DNA of 64,000 nt from the NCBI GenBank assembly GCA_039566865.1, contig CM076952.1, positions 12,110,501-12,174,500 on the forward strand, written 5' to 3'. Every line of letters starts with the position of its first letter. Position 1 is the stretch's first letter. The notes below the pieces were generated by a model. It searched no databases and had not been told where the DNA came from. It was given only the letters and a program-made list of their open reading frames with translations. A program made the position numbers and the translations under genes. Positions 51,480-61,796 of this stretch are shown here, piece after piece. This DNA comes from Aurelia coerulea (Eukaryota > Cnidaria > Scyphozoa > Semaeostomeae > Ulmaridae).

Positions 51480-51862
51480 AAGTTTTTAGATATATAGACA
51501 TACAGATAGATAGGAATTAGGAAAGTTGTAACAATAGGCATTATTTCTATGTTTGAAGAATGAAAACATTATGGGGACTTTGCTCAAACCGGAAGGAATG
51601 CACCTACCTGTTTAGACATATAGACATAGAGGAATCAGGAATGTTGTAACAATAGGCATTATTTGTATGCTCAATAAAAACAATGAATGAAGCATCTGAG
51701 ATATTTTTAGGCATTATTAATGTATACAGTCAAAACAAACGAGCGAAAAAAGTCTCAATCAAATTTTGATGAGTTACCAATTGATTCCTCCTCATCAAGG
51801 CTAATTACTAGGTGCTCCTGACAAATTGTGGCTGAGCAATTTTCAAAGTTTGACCTTTTTGA
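51480..51862 (+). repeat. Dispersed repeat R, copy split by a TIR element
   Basis: GTTTGAAGAATGAAAACATT at 51553, GGAATCAGGAATGTTGTAAC at 51629 and CCTCATCAAGGCTAATTACT. In this copy the microsatellite is reduced to a short TAGACATATAGACATAG stretch, so it represents a site lacking the LINE present in the 39-44 kb copy. Resumes at 52554. Confidence 0.8.
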
Positions 51863-51869
51863 CCTGGCA

Positions 51870-52553
51870 GACGGCAGGTGTAATCTGCATAAAGCAGGTT
51901 GCATAAAGCAGGTTGCAGGTTATCATTTATGGCCATGGGCTGTATTGCCGCAACAACGGGCCGTCTCCTGGGTGAAGCTAAAATGTTGAAAACACGGAGG
52001 TTGTCATGAGCTGGCATGTGAGAACAAGTGGTCCTTATGTGAGATATTGCTATAGGAGATATTGCAAATCCATTTCACGAAGGAACGACCACATTTCCCA
52101 AAAACGTTTTGCAGAAAATTATGATTGCAGCTTGGTCATAATTCTCTCGAGCCTTTTGAATCTGATGCGAATACCTATTTCTAAAAAGCTAAATACGTAT
52201 AAATATCATCCACGTCCAGCTAATCCATATTTCCTCCAAATCATAACCAAATTATGTCCCCATTGGCAGCAAGTCGTTGCATTAGTTTGGATTGCAAATA
52301 GTTAAAGCAAGTCTGCAATGGTAAATAGGCTCCTCTATAAATAGAACAAAGAAATCACGCAGACATACAAATTCAAAAACATGCAAACTCATGACAACGT
52401 CCGTGAGACTGACATTTTAGCTTATCGAGAAAAAGGCCCGTTGTTGTGGCTTTACAGCCCATGGCCATAAATGATAACCTGCAACCTGCTTTATGCAACC
52501 TGCAACCTGCAACCTGCATTATGCAACCTGCATTATGCAGATTACACTAGCCG
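51870..52553 (+). mobile_element. TIR element with GTGTAATCTGCAT ends and repeat-rich arms
   Basis: Inverted arms of about 150 bp: GTGTAATCTGCATAAAGCAG at the left and its inverted counterpart ending in GATTACACTAGCCG. Both arms contain variable numbers of an AACCTGC/GCAGGTT heptamer, GGCCATGGGCTG and ATGACAACG-type blocks. The target duplication CCTGGCA is exact (51863-51869 and 52554-52560) and interrupts repeat R at GACCTGGCACAC. No ORF of note. Confidence 0.82.
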
Positions 52554-52720
52554 CCTGGCACACTTCCCTTACTGCTTGACATCTTCAATATGGACGACTG
52601 TTTTCAAGGGAAATCAACAAATCCACATTCAACTCTCGGATCGGCAAGATATCAGGAATCTCCAGTACTATGAAAATATAGCTTGAGGAAAACCTTGACA
52701 TATTTCTATTGTATTTCACT
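52554..52720 (+). repeat. Dispersed repeat R, continuation
   Basis: CCTGGCACACTTCCCTTACT, then TGCTTGACATCTTCAATATG, joins to 51862 once the TIR element is removed, and matches 44208-44250 and 61876-61925. Confidence 0.75.
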
Positions 52721-52935
52721 TATTTCCTGTATCGTACTACTTGGAAGGTACTTGAGTAATGTTTATGGTCTAACCACTGGAAGAGCTCTAAGAGCCTTGT
52801 TTTGAAATGTTCACAGAGGCACAGGTAGTAAATATGGAAATTGCTATGAAACCTTTTAAGAAACTTGTAAGAAACTATGATTACTCTAGATCTGATAATT
52901 TTAAGAAACTTTAGTACTGGCTCAAACTCTTAGTT
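52720..52935 (-). mobile_element. AAGAAACT MITE fragment
   Basis: Reverse-complement relative of 9950-10160: TTCCTGTATCGTACTACTTG, GGTACTTGAGTAATGTTTA, GCACAGGTAGTAAATATGG and ATCTGATAATTTTAAGAAAC. It ends at the TTGA microsatellite. Confidence 0.7.
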
Positions 52936-53190
52936 TGTGATTGATTGATTGATTGATTGATTGATTAATTGATTGATTAAATGATTGATTGATTGATTGA
53001 TTGAATTGATTTCATATATTTAGGAAGGGTAGCCCTTCAGCAAGTGATGATTTTCAAGGGGCCCTCCATCTACGATACAATACATTAATAATAATATAAT
53101 ACAAAGGAAAGAAAAACCTATTTACAATATGTCAAAAGTCTAATTAATCTATTAAACAATGCTAAAAATTATGATCATTGATAAAAAACA
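52936..53190 (-). mobile_element. LINE 3' tail with TTGA microsatellite, copy 1
   Basis: (GATT)n at 52938-53008 is followed by ATTTCATATATTTAGGAAGG, GTAGCCCTTCAGCAAGTGAT and GGGGCCCTCCATC. The same block recurs at 53533-53700. Read on the minus strand it resembles a CR1/L2-type 3' UTR ending in a tetranucleotide tail. No coding part remains. Confidence 0.65.
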
Positions 53191-53345
53191 CCCCCGTTTT
53201 CATATAGTGAATCAATTCGCAGAGCAACGTGATTGGTTATTGTCTGAAATCCCATTGTCTTTTTGCGGATCGAATCCATCCGCAGCAGACCTTGGATGTT
53301 TCAATGGGCTGCCTCATTAATTATTCATGAGGAGGCAAAAGTCAC

Positions 53346-53423
53346 AAGTCCCGCTCGCTCCGCTCGCTTTGTTTCTCGCTTCGCTCGAAACTCGTTCCTC
53401 CGGCTCTGACACGAGCGGGACTT
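53346..53423. other. GC-rich hairpin with CAAGTCCCGCTCG inverted ends
   Basis: ACAAGTCCCGCTCGCTCCGC at the left pairs with GAGCGGGACTTG at the right over about 78 bp; the inner part repeats CGCTCG and CTTCGCTCG words. It stands out in an AT-rich context. It may be a very short MITE; no target duplication was seen. Confidence 0.6.
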
Positions 53424-53532
53424 GGGGCAAGTCTAGGTTTAGTTTGATCTTAGGAGAATGAACTTATCCCGGGTTTAGATTTTGCAGTTAGTGCAGTCGT
53501 GCATTCAGTCGGGTACTATTTTGCCTGAACCT

Positions 53533-53700
53533 GATTGATTTGATTTGATTTCACATATTTAGGGAGGGTAGCCCTTTAGCAAGTGCTGATTTTCAAGGGG
53601 CCCTCCATCTAACGATACAATACAATAATAATAATATAATACAAAGGAAAGAAAAAACCTATTTACAATATGTCAAAGTCTAATTAATCTATTAACCAAA
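53533..53700 (-). mobile_element. LINE 3' tail, copy 2
   Basis: Second, more complete copy of the 52936-53190 block, with TTGATTTGATTTGATTTC at the start and TACAATATGTCAAAGTC at the end. Two solo tails so close suggest repeated severe 5' truncation or duplication. Confidence 0.65.
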
Positions 53701-54220
53701 CCCCTCGAAAAGGTGACAGTTCGGCCCGTGAACCATAGCCCCAAGGGGGATTTCACTCCAAAGAGAAATATCGTGCATCTAGGCAAAGTCCTTTTTGCTT
53801 TCAAGAAATCCATCGAAAATCCGTAAAACCTTTTGTTCTGAAAGTCTCGTACGATTCTCGAATGAGTGAAATGCCCCTCTCATAGCCCGGCAGAGGAAAG
53901 CAATAGATATCTTGTAATCCATATTCACGTATCGTTGAAACAAAACTTGTAATCTAATAACTAAATTACATATCTAACTATCCTTTTCTTTGTGGGGAAC
54001 GGAAGCGATTGTGCGGCAGCAAAACCTAAGGGTACTTGATTTTCCGCTCATCGGAAGCGACCTCACAGGTATAGCTGCACAGATTTATCAGATGAGCGCA
54101 AAATACATATCGCCCTTGATTTTTGGAAAATTATTCATCGGGAGCAACCTCACAGGACTGCACAGGCTTACCCGCATGAATGAAATGAAATGAAATGTTT
54201 TAACAAATGAAACGAGATTT
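53701..54220. other. Unassigned sequence
   Basis: No recognisable ORF. Two short similar words (CGGAAGCGACCTCACAGG near 54053 and GGGAGCAACCTCACAGG near 54140) hint at an eroded tandem or LINE remnant. Confidence 0.3.
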
Positions 54221-54418
54221 TTTGCTGAGGGTGACTTGCATAGGAATAGCTCTACAAGTTTGCATGCACAGGAATATCTCTGCAGGCAAGGGGAATAACC
54301 CCACCCTCGGAATGAAAACTTCGGTTTGCTGAGGGTGACTTGCATAGGAATAGCTCTACACGTTTGCATGCACAGGAATATCTCTGCAGGCAAGGGGAAT
54401 AACCCCACCCTCAGCAAA
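54221..54418 (+). mobile_element. Small TIR element made of a 104-bp tandem dimer
   Basis: Begins TTTGCTGAGGGTG and ends CACCCTCAGCAAA. The interior is two nearly identical 104-bp units (from 54221 and 54325), each with GACTTGCATAGGAATAGCTC and ATGCACAGGAATATCTCTGC. The two units and inverted ends suggest tandem insertion or duplication of one small MITE. Confidence 0.7.
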
Positions 54419-55050
54419 CGAGGATGTCCTTTTTTATGAAATTAGAGATGGAATATTATTCCTGTTATCTGGCGATGTAAGGAAACATATTTTTGTAAGG
54501 AAATATTCGATCCGAAGTCTTTTAGGGGGGAGAAAACGTCCTTTTGGAGGTTTTTGCTGCCACAGAACGCGCTTGCGCGGTTCCCCAAAAGACGAAGGGA
54601 AAGATGTTCGTTTCTAGGACTTTTAGAGAGGTGGGGTTGGGAGGGGGAATTTTTATTCTTTCGATTTGATATCCAGAGGCGTAATAGGTTTCTAAATGTA
54701 ATTCTTAGTTCTCTAGTTTCCATTGTTAGGGACGGTGCGAATTGTTTCCCATTGCACGGCCGGTGGGGAAACAAAATCCAGTGGGAGATTAGCTCGTCCT
54801 GAAAATATAACAAAACAAACAAAGAATTTACTCCAAACCAAATGCCCCGTCAGCCCTATATCACTGCCCCGTGTGTAAAATGTTTGATCTCAAAAAGATA
54901 GAATGGTGAAATATGCTCTTTAAAAAATGTATACAAATATCACCTCACCAACCGATGGTGGTTCGTTTATATGGTAAAATTACTCCTCACCCAGGTGAGA
55001 TTCCACCTCCTGTGAGGCAAGATCTCAAAAACCCGAGTCCACACATGAGA

Positions 55051-56227
55051 TTAATAATGAGTTTGAAATGATGACAGAATAACAGAAACAATAGGAGTAA
55101 CTACACTATCATCAAAAACAGAACTAACTACGGCTGAGTGGAGGGGGCCCTCTGCTCCGCTACGTCGCAAGGAGTCTTGGGGGCAAAGCGTGCGGGCGTG
55201 GCTACCAAAACAGCCTGGTTGGTTACATATGTGGGGGTAGGGGCAGGGGTTGGACAAACAGGGTCTGTCACGGTTGAAGTTGTTGCAAATTTCCGTCCCT
55301 TTTGGCAACAGCTTCTGACTTATTGTTATAGGGTCCATTGTTAAAAAGTGATGCATGTTCCTGTAAAAGAACTGATTGATTAACTGTGAAAGTACGAAGC
55401 CATAGTGGCTGATCTATCTGGCCCCAACTAATCGATTTATCATTGGCCGCCTTTAAACGAAACTTGTTATCATATACTAGCCAGCCGAGTGATTGGTGAT
55501 ACTTTGCGGCGTATCTAACTAATTCTAAGTACGATAAAAGTTCATTTGCTCTTGCTGGGAACTTTTCCAATACAATTTGTGTGTATGACGTGAACGCAGT
55601 CGTCCATTCATCGATTGAGCTGATCTTCTTCTTCTGGGCTCCAGAGTTCGCTATTTTGAATGATGAATTTTCTCCTATCACAAGCTGAAGTGACTGCGAG
55701 TCTACTTGATTCAAACCTTGTAGATTTTCTGGTAGAAGTTTATTAAGATAAAAAAACTCATCATTCTGTATACTCTTTCGGTAGCTTACAGGTACAGTTG
55801 CGGCAAAAGAAAAGTCATCTTTTCTTGGCGGGTCTTGAGGAATCGCTGCTGCTGCAGGGGGAGGAAAGCTGCCATGGTGCAAACTTTGTTCATACAACAT
55901 AGCTGATTGTGTTGGCGTGGGGCAAACTTGACTTTGGGCCAAACTTGTTCGTTGCTGTTGGACAATTTGAGTTGCTGCTCTTGCCGCTTTTTCCGCGATT
56001 TCTGTGGTCATTTCGCTCAAACTTTCTTTCAAAACTTGTTGAACGAACGTGCGAAGCTCGGTTTCTTTGTTTTGCGAGCTGCTTCCACTGCTTTGACTTT
56101 CTGGTATTGATGGTAGCGTGCTGTTGCCGACATTAGAAAATATTGTGGTCGAGCTGGATGCAGTTTCAGTGCTTCTTGTGCTTGCTACAGTTCCTTGTCT
56201 ATTACTTCTCCGTCTTATCGGTGGCAT
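55051..56227 (-). pseudogene. Gag-like zinc-finger ORF of a retroelement, frameshifted
   Basis: The minus-strand ORF 56227-55268 starts with a basic N-terminus (MPPIRRRSNRQG) and has a Ser/Gln-rich region. A globular block follows: ISSIDEWTTAFTSYTQIVLE, KFPARANELLSYLELVRYAA, YDNKFRLKAA. The overlapping minus ORF 55356-55051 continues with a Cys/His finger (EICNNFNRDRPCLSNPCPYP, HICNQPGCFGSHARTLC). One frameshift near 55295 separates them. An EWxxAF...ELxxYxxxxxxAA block plus a CCCH/CCHC finger recurs in gag-like ORFs of tyrosine-recombinase (DIRS/Ngaro-type) elements; that assignment is from memory and tentative. No RT or recombinase is found downstream. A host gene is not excluded. Confidence 0.55.
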
Positions 56228-56599
56228 CTTTATCAGACTTAGAAAATCGCGAATTCACAAGTGTATTTTCTGGCAGAAGTCGCTTTGAAGTTTTATGCAG
56301 GCTTGTGCCGTGTCGAGAATGTTCTCGAAAGCTAGAGCTCGTGGTTGTATGCTCGATGCCAACGGTTACCCTTAGTGGCTTTTGATTGGTTGTTTGTAAC
56401 GGAAATGCATTTGATTGGCTACAATTAGTCACGAGGCTTTGAATGTCTTTCACTTCATTGGTCAAGAAAACGGTGTATTCGTCACCTGACTATTGACCCA
56501 CTATCTCGGGGTCATCTGTTGAAACCCTTCTTCTGCCGTATGATTTATAGATTAAAAGTGTGAAAGTAGAATTCGATCGTAAAAGTTTTGTGAAATGCT

Positions 56600-57845
56600 A
56601 AATTTTTCTGCCGCGTCGAATTGAATCAAGCAGCCTAAAAAAACTGAGTGTCAATTAAATTCGACACAAATGCGACGTTTAAATCCGTTGTCGCATTAAA
56701 TGATTAAATGCGGCAGTAGATAACCAGGCTTGTCGCATGATACGGCACAAGTGCGACTGGATTTAAAGGGTCGCATCTGTGTCGCGTCGAATTAAATTGT
56801 TCAGAACATGGTCCGTAGATTAGCAGCAGTTTGCATGATTTCACATGAAGAGCGCATGCATTAAAACAATCTGATCATACAAAATGGCGCCGTGTATGGC
56901 AAGCGAAAGTCACCAAAATTAGATAAACCGTTTTTTCTGAGAAAAACTCGGTTTCTTCTTCTAACAGAAAAGCCCCGTTTTTCAGAAAGACCAAGTTTAT
57001 CTGCAGAAAAACCTAGCTTTTCAGAAAAACTGTGTTTATTAGAAAAACTGGTTTTTATCAGAAAGTTAATCAGAAAGATCAAAAAAATCTTCTTGTTGCG
57101 TGTAGTGCAATTGTACAATGATAAACAAGAAAATAAAGTAAATATAAGAACTTTGATGCGAATTGAAATAAGCATGACGTTTCCCTATCCATACTAGGCT
57201 TTTTGAAACTTGTTTCGAAACTTGAAAAGCTTGTTTTAAGACGAGGTCAACAATGTTTGTTTCATTGTCATAGAGCCAGCGGTTCCAAAGCTAGGACTTA
57301 AAGGTATATATTTTGCGGAGCACTCAATTTAAAGTCATGTGTTGACCCCCGGAATCAGTGTCAAAATTTTTGAAATTGACATGAAAAGATGTCTCATAGA
57401 TAGAAACTAAAAGTCACAAAAAATCTAGACTATTCTAGAGATAATCGAGAATATGTTTACTAAACTTTGTGAGCTGTGTGGAAAAGTTTACTAGGGGGCA
57501 CTTTGTGCTCCCCTCCCCCAGTCTGGATAGGGTTAACGGGCTATTCTCGAAACGTCGTGCTTATTTCAATTCGCATCAAAGTGCTTATATTTTACTTTAT
57601 TTACTTGTTTATCAGAAAGACCTTGCCTTGTTATACCGAATGTGGGAGCAGGAGATGCTGCAGGGAGGTGATAACCAAGACAACACAGCTTAAAGCGCAT
57701 TGGTAAAAATAAATTGTGCCACATTTATTTGATGCGACCGAATTTTATTCGACCTTTAAATCAACTGTCGCATTATGCCGCGTTACTGTCGAATTTAATT
57801 TGATTTAATTCGACACGGCAGAAATGCGACGTTTAAACTAGGCCT
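56600..57845. mobile_element. TIR element with TGCCGYGTCGAATT ends and subterminal GTCGCATT repeats
   Basis: TTTCTGCCGCGTCGAATTGA near 56608 pairs with TTAATTCGACACGGCAGAAA ending near 57830. GTCGCATT/AATGCGAC and AATTCGAC recur many times in both terminal 200-bp zones. An inner inverted block (57120-57180 with 57547-57610, sharing TGCTTATTTCAATTCGCATC in inverted order) makes most of the element a foldback. Exact termini are uncertain because the left end is eroded. Confidence 0.7.
57184..57531. mobile_element. piggyBac-type MITE in the centre of the foldback
   Basis: Right end GTCTGGATAGGG with TTAA (57532-57535), preceded by GGCACTTTGTGCTCCCC. The presumed left end CCCTATCCATACTAGG follows a TTTC that would be a mutated TTAA. 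The inner palindromes match the other TTAA MITEs. The left end is less certain. Confidence 0.5.
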
Positions 57846-58079
57846 TAGACATGCCAATAATTCGTGGAAGGGTTTCGTTACGTGCAGAGCTGCACGATTT
57901 GAAAACATAAAAGCTTGATACGAGGATCGTTGAAAAATCAAGGGGGAAGTTCGAGGGATTCTGCTTAACCCCTGCTAAAGTGTGGCTTTAGCTGGCATTT
58001 AAAAACAATGTTAGAAATAATGATCAGTGTTAAAATCAATTTACAAGGTACCTAAAATATATTATCTACACAGCAGTCT
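57846..58079. other. Unassigned; probably LINE 3' UTR
   Basis: No ORF. It lies just downstream (minus-strand sense) of the LINE C-terminus ending near 58080, so part of it is likely its 3' UTR. Confidence 0.3.
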
Positions 58080-60120
58080 ACGCTAAATATGGCTCTTGAA
58101 GGCATTGACCGAAGATGCCTGTTTAACCTCAGTTGAAAGGCTGTTCCAGCTTTTTGCACCCCTGAATGAAAAGCATTTTTGTCCGTTAGCGGAGCTTTTC
58201 AAAGGCAGCCTTAAGTCAGTGTTTGTATTTCGTAGGCTGCGCTCGGTGCAATCAGCTTTTTTGGTGAAAAGATTGCAAAGATAGGTAGGAGCAAGGTCGT
58301 TGACGCATTTAACCCTATCTGACTTGGGGGGGGCGGATTCCGCCCCCTCCCCCTAGTACATTTTAGTTTACACCGTTTTCCACACATGCAGCAGGCCTCT
58401 GATACTTCGTAAGTTTAACTTTGTATCATTTAGAAATTCTATTTTTAGCCTTGTCTCCATGGTTACCAATTTTTCATAATGCACTCTGTGAAAACATACT
58501 TTGTATCTCTCTTAATTATGTTTAATTGGTCCAATTAAGTCTAAATTAAGAATTTATATATATTTTGATCTATATCTTTCATTTCTTTATGAAAAATAAA
58601 GATTCATGACCTTTTAGCAAGCTTTCATTTATATGACGTCATATGACCTCATAATGATCATCATGCTCTAGCAACAACAACAACATCGATAATTGGATTA
58701 TGATTTCAAATTTTCATTGTTGATATAATGAACTACCTTTGTGCCAAGTTTGGCTGCATTATCTCTTATGACAACAGAGATAAACAGGGGGGGGGCGGAA
58801 TCCGCCCCCCCCAGGCATTGAGTGTTTCAAAACACCCAGGTCAGATAGGGTTAAAAACCATTAGTTTCGATAGTCTATCTATCAGCTTCTTGATCGTGTG
58901 CCAACCTAAGTTTTGTATGAAGGGTCTGCTTGGGGCATCGAATTGACTATTGGTCATGACATGAGCTGCTCTGTTTTGAAGTTTCTGCAATTGTAAGATA
59001 TTGGTGAAATTGCAGCAACCCCAAACTGAACAACTGTATTGGAAATGAGGCTCCACGATGCTGCTATAGAGAGTTTTCACACCTCCAGCAGGAAGATTAG
59101 ACTGATTATATGTTCGTAGGTTATCGCTATTGATAGGCTGATGGACGCTATAACTACGACTCATGGACTTACGCTTCCAGAAACGGACATGGCCTAAATC
59201 ATCTGCTATTTTTTCTTGAAACCACCGACCCTAAAACGCCGCAAAGAGTGGTTTTCCTGAAGTGCTACACTGCAAAACAAGCTATCAGTACTTAGATGAA
59301 TGTTTCTTCAAGCTATTAAAGCAAAAAAATCCAACCTATAAGTGCCATTTTCGTTGTTTGGGGACGCAAAAGATCTCGTAAATTCGTTCGCTACTTTGAG
59401 ATTTTGATCGTTGGAGCAGTTCAGTCGAACGCGTTGTTCGAATTCGTTTGTTTGCCTTTGGCGGGAAGTTTGAATTGAAGAAGAATCAGCCAATCCTATC
59501 AAGTTATTTCAAGTTTTGCATCCTGATTGGTCCAGGAACAAATTTGTTCCTGGCGAGAATTTTTTTGCCGTTTTGAGAAGAGTTAGTCCATAAGGCCCTT
59601 GACTGGAGCGACAACAACAACATTAATTCACTTCAATTAGATGAGCGTAAGTTGAGGGTCCTTATGTAGTGAGGCTACAGGAAGATACTTTTTGGCATAT
59701 TTCAAAAAGCTCGGGAAGCTTTCGCAGTGACCGTTTTTATTTGCTCCTTCCATGTGAGATGTCCGTCGATTTGATACCTAAGTACTTAGTATTACTTGCA
59801 ACTTCGACTCTAGTCTCGCGAATGGAAGGCTGGAAAGTTTGATTTGAAATCTCTAGATGCTTCTTCTTATGTTTGGTGGTAATTAACATAGAATGGGTTC
59901 ATTGATAGCCTCGTTCAACTGAGTAACATCTTTCGAAAAATGATAAATACTTGTATCATCAGCATACATAGACACTTTAGAGTTCTTTATAGCGCATGGA
60001 AGGTCATTTATGTAGACTAAAAATAGGAGTGGGCCGAGATAAGAGCCTTGTGCGACTCCCACCTCGATTCTCCCCATACTAGAGTATACACCATTAATTT
60101 GACAATATTCTTATGAGAAA
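58080..60120 (-). pseudogene. CR1-type LINE ORF2, decayed
   Basis: Minus-strand order: GVAQGSYLGPLLFLVYINDL and MYADDTSIYHF (60077-59883), then KYLG, IDGHLTWKEQIKTVTAKASR, and a shift to LKYAKKYLPVASL (about 59880-59640). A gap of unrelated sequence follows to about 59170. Then KTLYSSIVEPHFQYSCSVWG, LQKLQNRAAHVM and LSKLMVF (59100-58855), the piggyBac MITE, and finally CVNDLAPTYLCNLFTKKADC, TNTDLRLPL and FSFRGAKSWNSLS (58308-58085). The MITE joint restores the frame. Several stops and shifts occur. The duplicated LPVA/LPAG region near the gap may mean two overlapping copies. Confidence 0.8.
58313..58850. mobile_element. piggyBac-type MITE in a LINE
   Basis: CCCTATCTGACTTGGGGGGG and its inverted form at the right, with TTAA on both sides (58309-58312 and 58851-58854). 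GGCGGATTCCGCC and GGCGGAATCCGCC inner palindromes adjoin the ends. Precise removal with one TTAA restores the LINE codons MVF-KCVN on the minus strand. The 538-bp body has no ORF. Confidence 0.9.
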
Positions 60121-60572
60121 TACGTGTAATACTATCAAGAAACAGGTGTAGCACTGTTATGGTGGCAACTCTTGTCTAGGACAAGACAAAATATAGTCAG
60201 TATTATCAAACATCCTTTATTTTCACTGGATCCCATATAGTACGTTTCATTACTTTATGGAGAAAGCTACGTGCATGATCTCATTCTTCAAACATGGCTA
60301 ATGGGGCCTTTAATTATGTTTGAAGAATGAAAACATTATGGAAGGGCTTTTGCTCCAACCGGAAGGAATGCACCTGGACATATAGGTAGATAGGAATCAG
60401 AAATTTTGTTTACAATAGGCATTATTTATGCAGACAATCGAAACAATCAGCGAATAGGCATTGTTAATGTATACAATCAAAACAATTTCGAGATATTTTG
60501 GCTAAGAAACAAGTTTGCCGTAGTTGCCAATTGACAATTCCTCATTAAGGCTAAATACTACTTGCTCCTAAC
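60121..60572 (+). repeat. Dispersed repeat R, copy split by a hAT element
   Basis: ACTATCAAGAAACAGGTGTA, GCATGATCTCATTCTTCAAA and GTTTGAAGAATGAAAACATT (60318), then GGAATCAGAAATTTTG. Ends at AATTTCCA and resumes at 61797. The microsatellite position holds only ACATATAGGTAGATAGG. Confidence 0.8.
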
Positions 60573-60580
60573 AATTTCCA

Positions 60581-61796
60581 CAGGGGCGTCGTGGGTACCA
60601 ATTGACAGGGGAGGGGGGCACAACTTGCTGATTTTCCGACGAATGATGACGTCAAAACTAATGACGTCATCATGCGCATGCGCAGTTTGGTTACAAAAAT
60701 GATTTTTAGACAGAGAGAGCAAGACACTGATCTGGCATTCAATCGAAGCAATAATATAGATTAGTTCGCTATAACTGTATGGGAATAGAGCGTACCACAA
60801 TCAGTGCCGTGGCCAGGGTAAATTAAGTAGGTTGGGTTGGAGCATTGAAATGGAAAATTTTTGGGGCCACACTCTTTACTTTGGCTTAGAATGTATCTCC
60901 CAATATCATGCTTGCCATTAGCGACAAGGAAACCTTGATAGCTTCGTCACAGTTCTCCTATAAATCGGAACGCGAGGAAAATTTTTGAAGAAAGATCCTT
61001 TACTTTGGCTTAGAATGCATCTCCCAATATCATGCTTGCCATTAGCGACAAGGAAACCTTGATAGCTTCGTCACAGTTCTCCTATAAATCGGAGCGCGAG
61101 GAAAATTTTTGAAGAAAGTTCCTTTACTTTGGCTTAGAATGCATCTCCCAATATCATGCTTGCCATTAGCGACAAGGAAACCTTGATAGCTTCGTCACAG
61201 TTCTCCTATAAATCGGAGCGCGAGGAAAATTTTTGAAGAAAGATTCTTTACTTTGGCTTAGAATGCATCTCCCAATATCATGCTTGCCATTAGCGACAAG
61301 GAAACCTTGACAGCTTCGTGACAGTTCTCCTATATATCGGAGCACGATGAACGTTTTTGAAGAAACGTCCTTTACTTTGGCATAAAATACATCCCTTGAT
61401 TCCATATTTACCAGTGCAAAAATAGAAGATTTGACCTTTCTCGGAAAATTCTTACCCAACCTATATCCAGCTATTTTCTCTTCGGTTTTAAAAGGAATCC
61501 CGAGGACCATATCTCGACAAACAAAGGCTCTGGCACCTAGAAAATTTTTTTATATGACCTCCCTCAGACTGTTGGAAAATGCCCCTCTTGTTAAAAATCA
61601 ATTAGTAAATAGGGTCGTGATAGTAGCTACTAGGCTTCAATTCATACAGATGAGAAATTTCGGAAAAATTTCCGAATTTCCTTAAAATTTCTGAATTTCC
61701 GACCAAAAATCCGAATTTCCGACAAATATACGAATTTCAGACGCTAGGGGGGGCACGTGCCCCCCCTGCCCCCCCCCCCCGGCCACGACGCTTCTG
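60581..61796 (+). mobile_element. hAT MITE with exact 8-bp duplication and nested second hAT
   Basis: Outer ends CAGGGGCGTCGTGG and CCACGACGCTTCTG. The target duplication AATTTCCA is exact (60573-60580 and 61797-61804). Within it, CAGTGCCGTGGCCAGGG at 60802 starts a copy of the 44931-type MITE with its tandem array, but its right end is missing (sequence lost near 61530). TTCCGAATTTCCGAC-type repeats lie at 61650-61740. Confidence 0.88.
60870..61400 (+). repeat. Tandem array of 124-bp units
   Basis: The start word CCTTTACTTTGG recurs at about 60997 and 61121, and TTCTTTACTTTGG at 61245, giving a 124-bp period over four to five units. Each unit has CCAATATCATGCTTGCC, TAGCGACAAGGAAACCTTG and CGAGGAAAATTTTTGAAG. 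Confidence 0.92.
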
